The notes: generated by a model not told the origin, from the sequence alone. A DNA stretch of 41,989 bases from Hymenobacter sp. BT730 (GCF_030542105.1 NZ_JAUOFB010000013.1:1-41989); one strand, 5' to 3'. Shown: positions 1-8,587, counted from the stretch's first letter. Made by a program: numbers and translations.

Positions 1-95
1 TGTACTTTCTGGCAAGAGTAGGCAAAAGATTAATAGCTTCCCTTCTCAGAAATTTCCCTTTACATAAGATTAGGTATGGGACCCGCCTCGGAAAA

Positions 96-569
96 ATGGT
101 AGGTTTTACCTCCTCTAACCTTACCCTGGAATGGTGGTACTTTCGCCTTACCCACAGAGTACATCTGATGCTTGGTTTTCCGCGCTATCCCATGACCTGT
201 TCTGATTCCTGTTCTGCAGAAGGTGCCTTTGTCTTCGGCGAAACGGGCTTTCGCCTCATCCAGCCCTATGGAAAGGGGCATTATGAGTGGGCTGCTCTGC
301 AGAGTGCGTTTGGCTTTAAGCTCGACTGCCTCACTACTGACGAAATCTGCCTGGACCTGTTCTTTAGCAATGGATCGTACTTGAGGTTGACGGAATCCCT
401 TCTCGGATGGCCCGCTTTTTTGCAGCAGCTCAGCAACCATTTTCCGAGCATCCCCTTGGGGTGGGAGTGGGACGTGATGCAGCCGCCCTTTGCCACCAAC
501 ATGACCCTGCTCTTTGACCACGTCGGGCGAACCCTCCAACAAGCCGAAGACGCTTGGTATAAAGCCTAG
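96..569 (+). CDS. hypothetical protein, 157 aa
   Basis: I do not recognise this family. The reading frame is free of stops and its composition looks like a real protein: aromatic-rich, with many Trp and Phe residues, for example around 118-130 where it reads GWEWDVMQPPF. It has no signal peptide, membrane segment or obvious catalytic motif. The ATG at 96 has no clear ribosome binding site, which is usual in Bacteroidota; an internal ATG at 168 is an alternative start. It lies convergent to rep, with a repeat-containing gap between them. An overlapping antisense frame is open too, but its composition is poor and I treat it as a shadow. Confidence 0.55.
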   Translation: MVGFTSSNLTLEWWYFRLTHRVHLMLGFPRYPMTCSDSCSAEGAFVFGETGFRLIQPYGKGHYEWAALQSAFGFKLDCLTTDEICLDLFFSNGSYLRLTESLLGWPAFLQQLSNHFPSIPLGWEWDVMQPPFATNMTLLFDHVGRTLQQAEDAWYKA

Positions 570-745
570 CATCGTCCTCATTCCTTTACAAAACAATGCT
601 TTAACCAAGGCATTGGCGGGCCTTAGCGCCCTTGTCCCATCTTACAAACGGTGGTTTCAGCAAAGCGACAAGCGCGAGATAGGAGGCCTAATAACTCTGC
701 CATTATAAAATCATGACTTATAAGCCATTAGAGATTATGATAACA

Positions 746-772
746 TAGTGTTACTGATATTACTGTGTAACA
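746..772. repeat. partition-type repeat copy downstream of rep
   Basis: The stretch holds two overlapping copies of the motif GTTACTGATATTA. It shares an exact 13-mer, TAGTGTTACTGAT (746-758), with the parB coding sequence at 3466-3478, and matches in reverse complement the array in front of parA. It sits between rep and the first gene, so it is probably part of the same centromere or operator system. Confidence 0.5.
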
Positions 773-786
773 TTTAGTTTGGATGC

Positions 787-807
787 ACTTATAAAAAGTG
801 GTTTTTC
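787..807 (+). repeat. iteron copy just downstream of rep
   Basis: A single copy of the origin repeat, ACTTATAAAAAGTGGTTTTT, lies immediately past the rep stop codon and about 1 kb from the main iteron cluster. It differs from the consensus by one base. A lone distal iteron could serve in handcuffing or copy-number control; that role is inference. Confidence 0.6.
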
Positions 808-810
808 GAC

Positions 811-1743
811 TTATCGTAAACCCTGCATCTTCAGAAATAACCCCCCTGGGTTACGATCAGCCTTTACTTTATCTGTTTTGAGCTTATACATGAATTTGAA
901 TAGCTCATCTACTAGCCTTGGCTGGCTTAAAATCTGCTGCACTAATTCGACTTGCGCAATACCTAACGTTTCCAAATGCTGCCGGGCTATCTGCGTCCGC
1001 GTATCATCCGGCCCATCGCCAAAGAGAATAGGTAATTGCTGTGGCTGTTGGCGCTGCACATAAAAGCGAACCCCAGTGAAAGACCTCCCCTTCTTCTGTA
1101 GCTTATAGTCAATCTGCAGGTCAGTGTGCTCATTGATCTGCCGAACCGCTATATCCAACACCCGGGCTTTGAGTTGACTGATGTTCTGGAACTGCTCGGG
1201 TTCTTTTCCGGTCGGATCCTTGAGCTTAAGCATGAGCTTAAAATCTTCCAAGTCATAGGCTTTCGTCTCTCCAATGTCCTTCCACTGTGAAGCCAGCTGG
1301 TAAATGCGCTTAGCATATTTGCTAGTCAGCTTAAGAGCAGAATGCAATTGATAGGAGGTGAAGTTATCTTTCAGCTCATAGAGGTAGGGGCGGATATGAC
1401 GCGAAAGCTCAATCTCTAGATAGCCCTTCCCTTTGATGTATTCTACCTTCTGAAACATCCAGATCTGCTTATACACCTGGGCATTTTCCACCTCAAACAT
1501 CCGTGAACCCATATCGGCGGTGGCTTCACGCAACTGCTGGTAATTCCACTTACGGCCAGTCATGTCCTCGATATCTTTGACGTAGATGCAGTATTGGGTA
1601 TCCGGCCCATCATCTTTCCGCAGCTTGGAAAGTACATAGAATAAGATATCTAACTGACATGCCGAGTAATCGTACCGCGCAGTGGTTATCGCATTGTGCT
1701 GGCGAATAGCTAAGGCCGATAAGGATGTACTATCTTGCTGCAT
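811..1743 (-). CDS. repB: replication initiator protein, Rep_3 family
   Basis: This 310-residue protein matches the Rep_3 (RepB/RepE-like) initiators of iteron plasmids, which bind iterons through two winged-helix domains and open the origin. The first domain spans roughly residues 15-150 (NAITTARYDYSACQLDILFY near the start, then helices around ELSRHIRPYLYEL). The second spans roughly 155-235, with the family-typical stretch LTSKYAKRIYQLASQW at 140-155 between them. Length is normal. It is transcribed away from a cluster of iterons that begins about 55 bp upstream of the ATG, so the protein probably represses its own promoter there. It is divergent from the parA operon across the presumed origin. 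Confidence 0.93.
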   Translation of the reverse strand: MQQDSTSLSALAIRQHNAITTARYDYSACQLDILFYVLSKLRKDDGPDTQYCIYVKDIEDMTGRKWNYQQLREATADMGSRMFEVENAQVYKQIWMFQKVEYIKGKGYLEIELSRHIRPYLYELKDNFTSYQLHSALKLTSKYAKRIYQLASQWKDIGETKAYDLEDFKLMLKLKDPTGKEPEQFQNISQLKARVLDIAVRQINEHTDLQIDYKLQKKGRSFTGVRFYVQRQQPQQLPILFGDGPDDTRTQIARQHLETLGIAQVELVQQILSQPRLVDELFKFMYKLKTDKVKADRNPGGLFLKMQGLR

Positions 1744-1796
1744 AGGGGGAATATTTCGCTAAATGTAGGAAAGAGACAGTACAAAAACCACTAGTC

Positions 1797-1918
1797 TTTT
1801 TATACGTGGTTTTACACTTATAATATGTGGTAGATAGACTTATAAAACGTGGTTTTTCGCTTATAAAACGTGCGTCCTAACTGATAAAAAGTGGTATAAA
1901 ACTTATAAAACGTGGTTT
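1797..1918 (+). repeat. iteron cluster, six copies, presumed replication origin
   Basis: Six direct copies match the consensus ACTTATAAAACGTGGTTTTT. Their GTGG cores (GTGC in one) start at 1806, 1827, 1849, 1870, 1891 and 1912, a spacing of 21-22 bp or two helical turns, so the bound initiators would lie on one face of the DNA. The copies ending near 1852 and 1915 are closest to consensus; the other four are diverged. The surroundings are AT-rich. Position next to rep and regular phasing are the hallmarks of an iteron origin. Confidence 0.88.
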
Positions 1919-2151
1919 AATACTCTTATATACCATTGATATTTAGTGAGTTATATCCCCTGCAAATAGATAAATGCTTAAAGATTTCACAAATTTGATG
2001 TTACCCTCTGACTTAAGCTCTTAGAGATGTTGTGCCGCTTATAAAACGTGGTTTTATCAGAACAGCAACAAAAAGCATCAAATGGGTGGGAAAGACCCAT
2101 ACGAGCTCGGCGATTGCACTATGTTAAGTATTTGTATTACCAAACTAATAT

Positions 2152-2198
2152 AAAACCACATTTTATAAGTCGCTTTCTAAAAACCACGTTTTATAAGT
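2152..2198 (-). repeat. two inverted iterons
   Basis: AAAACCACATTTTATAAG at 2152-2169 and AAAACCACGTTTTATAAGT at 2180-2198 are the iteron in opposite orientation to the main cluster, 28 bp apart. They lie on the parA side of the origin. Inverted iterons often act as operators or as negative elements; the role here is inferred. Confidence 0.7.
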
Positions 2199-2280
2199 TT
2201 CAATACCCCCTGCCAGTTCAAGCCCTGGTCACATTCCTACCTCAAATAACAAGATGGCGTCACCGCGCTTAGTAAACCAC

Positions 2281-2321
2281 AATAGTTAGGTGCCGATCCC
2301 TAGCATCTCTACCTAACTATT
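2281..2321. repeat. 11-bp inverted repeat between origin and par array
   Basis: AATAGTTAGGT (2281-2291) is repeated inverted as ACCTAACTATT (2311-2321) with a 19-bp spacer. There is no T run after it. It could be an operator or a structural boundary between the rep and par regions. Confidence 0.4.
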
Positions 2322-2356
2322 GGTATTCCATAAATTGTAGGATTAATAAACTGGTG

Positions 2357-2482
2357 TCACATTAACATGTTACGTGGGTAATACCTGGAACATTAATAAC
2401 AAAATGAACATAAGTAACACTAGTAACATTAATAACACTTGAAACATTTATAACACGCCCGTGCATCAGTAACATATATAAC
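2357..2482 (+). promoter_or_regulatory. 18-bp spaced repeat array in front of parA (candidate parS/operator)
   Basis: The motif WAACATTAATAAC recurs at 2388, 2406, 2424 and 2442, exactly 18 bp apart, with a further copy at 2470 and weaker copies near 2357 and 2370. The array ends about 27 bp before the parA start codon. Regularly spaced repeats in front of a parAB operon are the usual form of a plasmid centromere and autoregulatory operator, so ParB probably binds here. The phasing is seen directly; the binding is inferred. Confidence 0.65.
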
Positions 2483-2509
2483 CTGAATTTCTATTTGTAG
2501 TATTGCCGC

Positions 2510-3253
2510 ATGAGCAAGATTATCGCTTTCACAAACCAAAAAGGTGGGGTGGGCAAGACCACCTCTGCCGCTAACGTGGGTGCTGGATTAGCCCGGGAAG
2601 GGTATAAAGTACTCCTAGTCGATTTGGACCCTCAGATCAATCTAACCCGTGGACTGGGCCTAACGGATGCTGAGTTCAACGTGTATGGCGCCCTGCTGCA
2701 GGAGTATAAAGTCAAGGCGTATCCTCTTCAGGAGAACCTTGCTCTGATTGCCGGCTCTCCTGCACTGTCCAGCTTTGAGAAAGTGAAAGGGGATGAGCTT
2801 GACAGGGAATTTCTGCTGAAGGAGCTTCTGGAACCACTACAAGAGCGCTGCGACTACATCCTTCTGGACTGCCCTCCAGCGCTGGGACTGATCACCCTCA
2901 ACGCTTATGCCTGCGCTGATGCTCTGTATATTCCGCTGGAAGCGCAGCTCTACGCGACGGATGGGCTGGAAAAGGTACTGGAGATGGTTTCCCGGGTTAA
3001 GAAGCGCCTAAACCCAGGTTTAACGGTGGGAGGTATCTTCTTTACCCGCTTCGATGCGCGCAAAGTGTTGCGGCGTGAAACGGCCGAGACTATCCGGGAG
3101 AAGTATCCGGATATGGTACTCACTAGTACGGTACGGGAAACTATTGCCCTGGGCGAGGCACCCCACTTGGGCCAGGATATCTTCAGCTACGCCCCTAGCA
3201 GCGCTGGGGCTGCCGACTACCACTCGCTCATTCAGGAAATTTTGACGCGTTAA
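2510..3253 (+). CDS. parA: ParA-type plasmid partition ATPase
   Basis: A 247-residue deviant-Walker ATPase of the ParA/Soj/MinD superfamily, which forms ATP-dependent gradients on the nucleoid and positions plasmid copies with ParB. The deviant Walker A motif KGGVGKTT is at residues 11-18, the A' motif DLDPQ at 38-42 and the Walker B-like LLDCPPALG near 119-127. It lacks the N-terminal DNA-binding domain of type Ia ParAs, so it is a type Ib-like short form. The ATG at 2510 directly precedes MSKIIAFTNQKGG, the family start. It is followed 12 bp downstream by the parB-like gene in the same operon. Confidence 0.95.
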   Translation: MSKIIAFTNQKGGVGKTTSAANVGAGLAREGYKVLLVDLDPQINLTRGLGLTDAEFNVYGALLQEYKVKAYPLQENLALIAGSPALSSFEKVKGDELDREFLLKELLEPLQERCDYILLDCPPALGLITLNAYACADALYIPLEAQLYATDGLEKVLEMVSRVKKRLNPGLTVGGIFFTRFDARKVLRRETAETIREKYPDMVLTSTVRETIALGEAPHLGQDIFSYAPSSAGAADYHSLIQEILTR

Positions 3254-3265
3254 ACACGGCTCTTT

Positions 3266-3739
3266 ATGGCAAAATCATTTAAACAGTTGCCGGCTAAACC
3301 GGAAGCCGCCAAACGGATATCGGAGAAGGACATCCTAGATTTTCTAGAACAAGACCGTAGCCCAGTAGATTTGCAAACGGTAAAGGAGAAAGCTGCGCAA
3401 GCAAGGGAAAGGATCAAAGTCTTAAACGCCAGGGCCCTGGCTAGTAGAGAAGCCAATGATATTACTAGTGTTACTGATGTTGCTACTGTTACTAATGTTC
3501 CTGAAGAGGATATTGATGTTCGACAGACCTTCATCATTGGCCAGCAGTACCTAGAGCAGCTAAAAGACTACGTGCATACCAAGCGCACGAAAGGGCAGTA
3601 CGAGTACACCCAAAAGCAGGCTTTACATGAAGCCCTAGACATGCTCTTTAAAGGAGCGAAAATAGAACCACGCCCGGCCCATATCCGGCAGCAGGAGGAA
3701 AGCCGAAAGCAGAAAATCCGGCGCGGAATTCCTAAGTAG
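3266..3739 (+). CDS. parB: ParB-like partition protein, 157 aa
   Basis: The gene follows parA in the position of a centromere-binding protein. The N-terminal half (1-70) is charged and helical. Residues about 65-85 are a Val/Thr-rich linker encoded by a repeated DNA motif. The C-terminal part (residues about 90-135, FIIGQQYLEQLKDYVHTKR and the following helices) looks like a small ribbon-helix-helix or helical DNA-binding domain. There is no classic ParB/Spo0J CTPase domain. The assignment rests mainly on synteny and size, so the name is provisional. Its coding sequence contains the same repeat as the parA upstream array. Confidence 0.7.
   Translation: MAKSFKQLPAKPEAAKRISEKDILDFLEQDRSPVDLQTVKEKAAQARERIKVLNARALASREANDITSVTDVATVTNVPEEDIDVRQTFIIGQQYLEQLKDYVHTKRTKGQYEYTQKQALHEALDMLFKGAKIEPRPAHIRQQEESRKQKIRRGIPK
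3458..3521 (-). repeat. centromere-like repeats inside parB
   Basis: Within the parB reading frame, GTTACTGATGTTG (3470-3482) and GTTACTAATGTTC (3488-3500) lie exactly 18 bp apart, with half-step copies at 3461 and 3479. They are the reverse complement of the motif in front of parA, and include a 13-mer identical to 746-758. They encode the Thr/Val-rich linker of the protein. Confidence 0.5.
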
Positions 3740-4001
3740 AAGGAAGTCCATAGTAAAGGTTAGCTTGTTTAATGTGCCTTAACTAGCCGAAGCTTTTTGG
3801 GCTTGAAGCATGAATAAATATTCCTGATAAAACTTCTTCCGGTTGGTACCTATCACCTCGGTAGCATACGTTACTAGCCTACACTCTAGAAGCACCGGCA
3901 GAAAGCCGTTGTTCAACAGGCAACATTAGGGCTAGGAATAGAGGCAACCAAACCATACTTCAAGTAATACTTGAGGTTCTCAGCAACTCTGTATTCCTCA
4001 C

Positions 4002-4031
4002 AAGCACTTATGGAACTTCCGTAAGTGCTTG
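4002..4031. repeat. imperfect hairpin
   Basis: The arms CAAGCACTTATGGA and TCCGTAAGTGCTTG pair with one mismatch around a two-base loop. No T run follows on either strand. It has no clear gene partner. Confidence 0.4.
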
Positions 4032-4633
4032 CTGAAGTACTTCTCGGAGTGTTACAAGAACTTTGTATCAGCGGCACGACGCGCCACTTACTCGGCAAAA
4101 TACCATTTTCCGGGAAATTGATTCCTATGCTCCTCAAAGGGGGTACTGCGCGGCCTTTTTTGCAGGAATTTTCGCTGGAAACAGTGGCGTTTCACGCGCG
4201 AAATGGGGGCTCTTCTCCACGAAGGAAATCGCGACAGGCAATAGGAGGGGTGTTGATACGGAAGCGCCTGCTCGCCATGGGATGGCATGACGCGTCCGCA
4301 TAGCGTGTAAAACCGCGTTTGCAGCTCATGGGCTGTGACAGGGGGGGGCGCTGCTTTCCAGCAGACGACACGGAAGCCTGCTGTTCTCCCCTGTACCAGG
4401 TGCCGTTTTTCACGGTATTTGGCGTACGCGCACCGGCTGTTTTCTGGTCCGCGGCATCCTGCGAACACGCTCCCTTCCCGATGCCCGGAAAAGGCGGGAC
4501 AGCGCATCCGAAAACAGCGCCTATTAACGGCGAGAGACCCGTAGAATTATCCTGTTTCGGCCTGAATTTTCGCGGTAGGCACCTGATTTCTCTGTCCAGT
4601 TAGGCCAACAGGGGAGACGACGAGCTCGCTTTT

Positions 4634-4707
4634 CCGTATTTCCAAGGGTTTCCAGTAGATACAAGGTTTCAAACCCTTGTATCTACTGGAAACCCTTGGA
4701 AATACGG
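4634..4707. repeat. long hairpin 1 of the 19-bp repeat family
   Basis: A 36-base left arm (4634-4669) pairs with a 37-base right arm (4671-4707) with a single one-base bulge and almost no loop. Each arm consists of one A unit (GTATTTCCAAGGGTTTCCA, from 4636) followed by one B unit beginning GTAGATACAAGG. The second hairpin at 5383-5459 has the same A-B-loop-B-A plan with different bases. Confidence 0.85.
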
Positions 4708-5308
4708 GCGCAGTACGTGCTGATAGCGCGCACGATAACCCTGGCTTCTCTACCTAGGGCAGCTGGTGAAGCGAAAAGAGCGGCAAAATGCAATTTTTAC
4801 GGCTAGCCGTTAATGGGCACGCAAATAGGCGGCTATTGATGGGGCATTTTTCAAGGTATTTCAAGCGAAAAAAGGCAGTACCGGCACCAGGAAAGAGGAC
4901 TCCCTATCTGCCCGGCAACGAGGCGCAGCAAAATAGCGGATGACCATAGGAGCGGGCATGCTGGGCCACGCGGGTTGCAGCGTGGGCGCGGGCAGGCAAA
5001 AAGGGCGTTTGCAGCGAATGGGCCGTGCCGAAGCGGCTGTTTCTAGTGTCTCCCGGTGAAGCACGCATATGGGTCGTGTCAAGTACCGGCAGTAGGGGGG
5101 CTTTTGGCATGTAATCCCTATACGGTACGGCCTTTTTTTACGGGCCCAGAGGGGGCTCGTGCACTGCCGCCCTCTGCCGCAGCGGCAGACCCCGAAAAAC
5201 GGGTCGGAATCGAGGTGTTTTTTGCCAGGTACGCCCTTGGAATCGGACTATTGGGCGCGTTCTTTCCTTCTTTTGCGGGCGGCGGCTCGGATCAAGCCGT
5301 ATTTCCCC

Positions 5309-5459
5309 GTACTTCCCAGGGTTTCCCAGTACTTACAAGGACTTCCAGTACTTCCAAGGGGTTGAAGTACTTCCCAGGGTTTCCAGTACTTCCAAGGGTT
5401 TCCGGTACTTACAAGGACTTCAACTCCTTGTAAGTACCGGAAACCCTTGGAAGTACTGG
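5309..5459. repeat. 19-bp tandem repeats ending in a perfect 35-bp hairpin
   Basis: Six head-to-tail units start at 5309, 5329, 5348, 5367, 5386 and 5405, with a period of 19 bp after the first 20-bp unit. The consensus is GTACTTCCAAGGGTTTCCA, with the B variant GTACTTACAAGGACTTCCA at units 2 and 6. The last two units (5383-5417) are the left arm of a perfect 35-bp inverted repeat whose right arm is 5425-5459, with a 7-base loop. Confidence 0.85.
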
Positions 5460-5581
5460 CCTGCAGCCAGGCGGAGCGAGCCCTCGCCTACCGGCCACGG
5501 ATGCCGCCCCACTGGGAAGTCGCAGCACCTGGACGAGTTGAGCCTTACGCGTACCTCGGAGGAGGCTTGCCGCGGCAGGTT

Positions 5582-6025
5582 TTAGCGCACTAGCAGCAGC
5601 TTCTCCAAGCGGGTAGTATACTGCGGGCTGCGCCACTGGACTTGCCCTTCCTAGGGCGCCCGCGCCTGGCCGGGTAGGCGGGTGGTGGCTGCCAGCTGCA
5701 CGGTGCCTTTCCCCAAGCGACGGTTGAGTGCGTCGAGCTCCAGCAGCAGGCGCTGGCGCTGCGCCGACACGACCGGGGCTCGAACAGGGTCAGCTGCTGC
5801 TGGCCCTGTTCGAGCCCATCGAGCACAATGCCGGCCTTGGGGTAGTGCTGCCCCGGCTGCCACAGGCGTTTTAAGCCCGTTCTAGCATCGCGTACGAGCT
5901 TCACCGTGTCTTGAGTGGCCACCGGTCACCGGTAGGGTCAGCACGGTGGTGCTCGTGTAGGGGGGCAATTCCAGGCCAAACCGGCTCTTGCTCCAAAACA
6001 CGGCAGCAGGTGTGCCTGCACACTA
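5582..6025 (-). pseudogene. umuC: decayed 3' part of umuC (DNA polymerase V catalytic subunit)
   Basis: Read on the minus strand, fragments in shifting frames match the C-terminal part of UmuC, the Y-family translesion polymerase of SOS plasmids. In order they are VFWSKSRFGLELPPYTSTT (about 6002-5946), then VKLVRDARTGLKRLWQPG with KAGIVLDGLEQ (about 5908-5810), LLLELDALNRRLGKGTVQLA (about 5752-5693), and the end WRSPQYTTRLEKLLLVR followed by TAA at 5584. At least two frameshifts and one in-frame TAG (near 5653) interrupt it. The N-terminal catalytic part and a umuD partner are absent, so it is not functional. The upstream limit of the relic is uncertain. Confidence 0.8.
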
Positions 6026-6253
6026 AAGGCATGACCCGCGCGCCGGCCATCAAGTACAGGATGGACAACGAACCCATCTCGGAACAGGGCGCCACGGCCG
6101 AAATAGAGGGCTGCCTTGTTTCGCCGGGGCAGGATGCCGCTGGCCGTGCTGGAGGGGAAGATGGATGCCTGGGCCGCCCAGCAGAAAAAGGCGCTTGAAC
6201 TCGCTACCTTGCCTAGCCAATCACTCCGACGCTCTGCTTTTTTGACAACGGCT

Positions 6254-8587
6254 ATGCACAAGTATTTTCCCGGGCTCCTTGCCGCGGCGCTTTTGGTTTC
6301 CGCCACGGCTTCGGCCCAGCAGCCTACCCTCACCGACCAGGACTACGCCCGGGCCGAACGGTTCATGGGCTACAACACCGCCCCGCTGGTCGATGGCCTG
6401 GCCGATCAGCCGCACTGGCAGGCCAACGACCGGTTCTGGTACCGGGTGATGACGGCCCAGGGCAGCCAGTTTGTGCTGGTAGACCCGGCCCGCAAAACCC
6501 GAAAGCCGGCCTTCGACCACGCCCAGCTCGCCGCCGCGCTTTCTACGGCCAGCGGCAAAACCTACGAGGCGAGCCGGCTGCCGTTCCGCACGCTCACGTT
6601 TTCGCCCGATGAGAAGACCATTTCCTTCGCGGCGGGCGGCAAAAGCTGGAAATACGACGTCGCCCGCGGCCAGGTGAGCCCCAACACCGAGCCCGCGGCC
6701 AAGCCCAACCCCAACGCCGCAATCGAAATAGAGTCGCCCAACGGCCAGCTGGCCGCCTACATTCAGGACTACAACCTGTGGGTACGCGACACCAAAACCA
6801 ATCAGAAAACCCAGCTCACCACCGACGGCGCCAAGGACTACGGCTACGCCACCGATAACGCCGGCTGGACCCACAGCGACAAGCCCGTGCTGCGCTGGTC
6901 GCCCGATTCGCGCAAGATGGCCACCTTCCGGCAAGACCAGCGCAACGTGAGCGACATGTACCTGGTCACCACCAACGTGGGCAAGCCCACCCTGAAAGCC
7001 TGGAAGTACCCGCTGCCCGGCGACAAGGACATTGCGATGATAGAGCGGGTGATTGTGGAAGTGAACACCCCGAAAGTGGTGCGCTTCCAGATGCCGCCCG
7101 ACCCGCACCGCGGCTCGCTCTCCGACGATATTGCCAGTAGCGGCACCTTCGACGACGTGGACTGGAGCCCCGACGGCAGCCAGCTGGCCTTCGTATCGAC
7201 ATCCCGCGACCACAAGCAGGCCAAGATGCGCATAGCTGATGCCGCCACTGGCGCCGTGCGCGACGTATTTGAAGAAACCGTGCCCACGCAGTACGAGTCG
7301 GGCCAAGGGGCCATCAACTGGCGCTACCTGCCCAAAACCAAGGAAGCCATCTGGTATTCGGAGCGCGACAATTGGGGCCACCTGTACCTCTATGATACCT
7401 CCACCGGCAAGGTGAAGCACCAGATTACCAAGGGCAACTTTGTGGTGACGCAGCTGCTGAAAGTAGACGAGAAGAAGCGCGAGCTCTACTTCCTGGCCGA
7501 CGGCCGCGAGCCCGGCAACCCCTACTTCACCCGCCTCTACCGCATTGGGCTGGACGGCAAGCACCTGACGCTGCTCACGCCCGAAGCCGGCAACCACCAG
7601 GTGACACTCGCGCCCTCGGGCCGCTATTTTATCGATAGCTACTCGCAGCCCGACCGCCCCGGCGCCACCCTGCTGCGTGCCGCCGATGGCAAGCTGGTGA
7701 CGCCGTTGGAAAAGACCGACATTTCGCGCCTCACCGCCACGGGCTGGAAGGCACCCACGCCCATTATGGTGAAAGCCCAGGATGGCCAGATTGACCTTTA
7801 CGGGCTGATGTTTACGCCCACGAACCTGGACCCGGCGAAGAAGTATCCCATTATCAACTACATCTACCCCGGGCCCCAGGGCGGCGGCGTGGGCAGCTGG
7901 TCGTTCTCGGCCGCGCGCGGCGACAACCAGGCCTTGGCTGAGCTGGGCTTTGTGGTGGTGGTGATTGAGGGCAGCTGCAACCCGCTGCGCTCCAAGAGCT
8001 ACCACGACCTATGCTACGGCAACATGGCCGAAAACACGCTGTCGGACCAAGTGACCGGCATGCGCCAGCTGGCCCAGAAGTACCCCTACATCGACCTGAG
8101 CCGGGCCGGCATCTGGGGCCACTCGGGCGGCGGCTATGCCACGGCAGCGGCCATGTTCCGCTACCCTGATTTCTTCAAAGTGGGCATCTCGGAGTCGGGC
8201 AACCATGAAAACCGCAACTACGAAGACGATTGGGCGGAGCGCTACGTGGGCCTGCTCACCACCAACCCCGACGGCACCACCAACTACGACAACCAGTCGA
8301 ACCTCACGTTCGCCAAAAACTTGAAAGGCAAGCTGCTGCTGGCCCACGGCCTGATGGACGACAACGTGCCGCCCGCCAACACCCTGCTGCTGGTCGAGGC
8401 GCTCACCAAAGCCAACAAGAGCTACGACCTGGTGGTGTTTCCGAACGCCCAGCATGGCTACGGCAGCTACTCGCCTTACATGACACGCCGCCGCTGGGAC
8501 TACTTCGTGCAGCACCTGGCCGGTGCCCAGCCCCCGCAGGACTACGAAATGAAGCCCAAGCCCGACCCGCGCAACGCCGTGCTGTAA
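6254..8587 (+). CDS. secreted S9-family dipeptidyl peptidase (DPP IV-like)
   Basis: A 777-residue serine peptidase of family S9, which cleaves dipeptides, typically after proline or alanine, from peptide N-termini. The ATG at 6254 is chosen because it starts a clean signal peptide (MHKYFPGLLAAALLVSATASAQ); the frame is open further upstream but that part reads as noise. Residues about 60-490 form the DPP_IV N-terminal beta-propeller. The catalytic alpha/beta hydrolase domain follows, with Ser624 in GHSGGGY, Asp702 in HGLMDDNV and His734 in NAQHGYG. The 78- and 32-residue spacings equal those of human DPP4. It is likely periplasmic or surface-exposed and serves peptide uptake. It stands alone, next to a umuC relic. 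Confidence 0.95.
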   Translation: MHKYFPGLLAAALLVSATASAQQPTLTDQDYARAERFMGYNTAPLVDGLADQPHWQANDRFWYRVMTAQGSQFVLVDPARKTRKPAFDHAQLAAALSTASGKTYEASRLPFRTLTFSPDEKTISFAAGGKSWKYDVARGQVSPNTEPAAKPNPNAAIEIESPNGQLAAYIQDYNLWVRDTKTNQKTQLTTDGAKDYGYATDNAGWTHSDKPVLRWSPDSRKMATFRQDQRNVSDMYLVTTNVGKPTLKAWKYPLPGDKDIAMIERVIVEVNTPKVVRFQMPPDPHRGSLSDDIASSGTFDDVDWSPDGSQLAFVSTSRDHKQAKMRIADAATGAVRDVFEETVPTQYESGQGAINWRYLPKTKEAIWYSERDNWGHLYLYDTSTGKVKHQITKGNFVVTQLLKVDEKKRELYFLADGREPGNPYFTRLYRIGLDGKHLTLLTPEAGNHQVTLAPSGRYFIDSYSQPDRPGATLLRAADGKLVTPLEKTDISRLTATGWKAPTPIMVKAQDGQIDLYGLMFTPTNLDPAKKYPIINYIYPGPQGGGVGSWSFSAARGDNQALAELGFVVVVIEGSCNPLRSKSYHDLCYGNMAENTLSDQVTGMRQLAQKYPYIDLSRAGIWGHSGGGYATAAAMFRYPDFFKVGISESGNHENRNYEDDWAERYVGLLTTNPDGTTNYDNQSNLTFAKNLKGKLLLAHGLMDDNVPPANTLLLVEALTKANKSYDLVVFPNAQHGYGSYSPYMTRRRWDYFVQHLAGAQPPQDYEMKPKPDPRNAVL

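Larger units (their letters stand above)
1919..2509. other. origin/partition intergenic region
   Basis: AT-rich gene-free DNA between the iteron cluster and parA. It holds one more direct iteron (about 2036-2056), two inverted iterons (2152-2169 and 2180-2198), an 11-bp inverted repeat, and the parA-proximal 18-bp repeats. A possible 74-residue frame at 2048-2272 is made of iteron sequence and is not believed to be a gene. I see no DnaA box that I can call with confidence. Confidence 0.6.
3740..5581. other. gene-free region with long hairpins
   Basis: About 1.8 kb without a convincing gene. Several open frames of 60-140 codons exist on both strands but overlap each other, are rich in Arg, Pro and Cys, and show no family features. 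The region holds an imperfect 14-bp hairpin around 4002-4031, the two large hairpins listed separately, and many short G/C runs. It might hold a single-strand origin, an oriT or relic DNA; I see no direct evidence for any of these. Confidence 0.5.

Noticed and set aside
2048..2272. 74-residue gene in the origin
   Set aside because: Its frame is made of iteron copies and spacer; composition is not protein-like.
4088..4603. Overlapping frames of 69-139 codons on both strands
   Set aside because: They overlap each other in several frames with Arg/Pro/Cys-rich content and no start context or family match.
5309..5422. CRISPR array
   Set aside because: The 19-bp units are directly adjacent with no spacers, and there are no cas genes.
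5590..5922. 110-residue minus-strand open frame taken as a gene
   Set aside because: Only its first 45 residues are UmuC-like; the rest is out of frame, so it belongs to the umuC relic.
6221..8005. 594-residue open frame antisense to the peptidase
   Set aside because: It is Gly/Val/His-rich low-information sequence from high-GC codons opposite a clear S9 peptidase.
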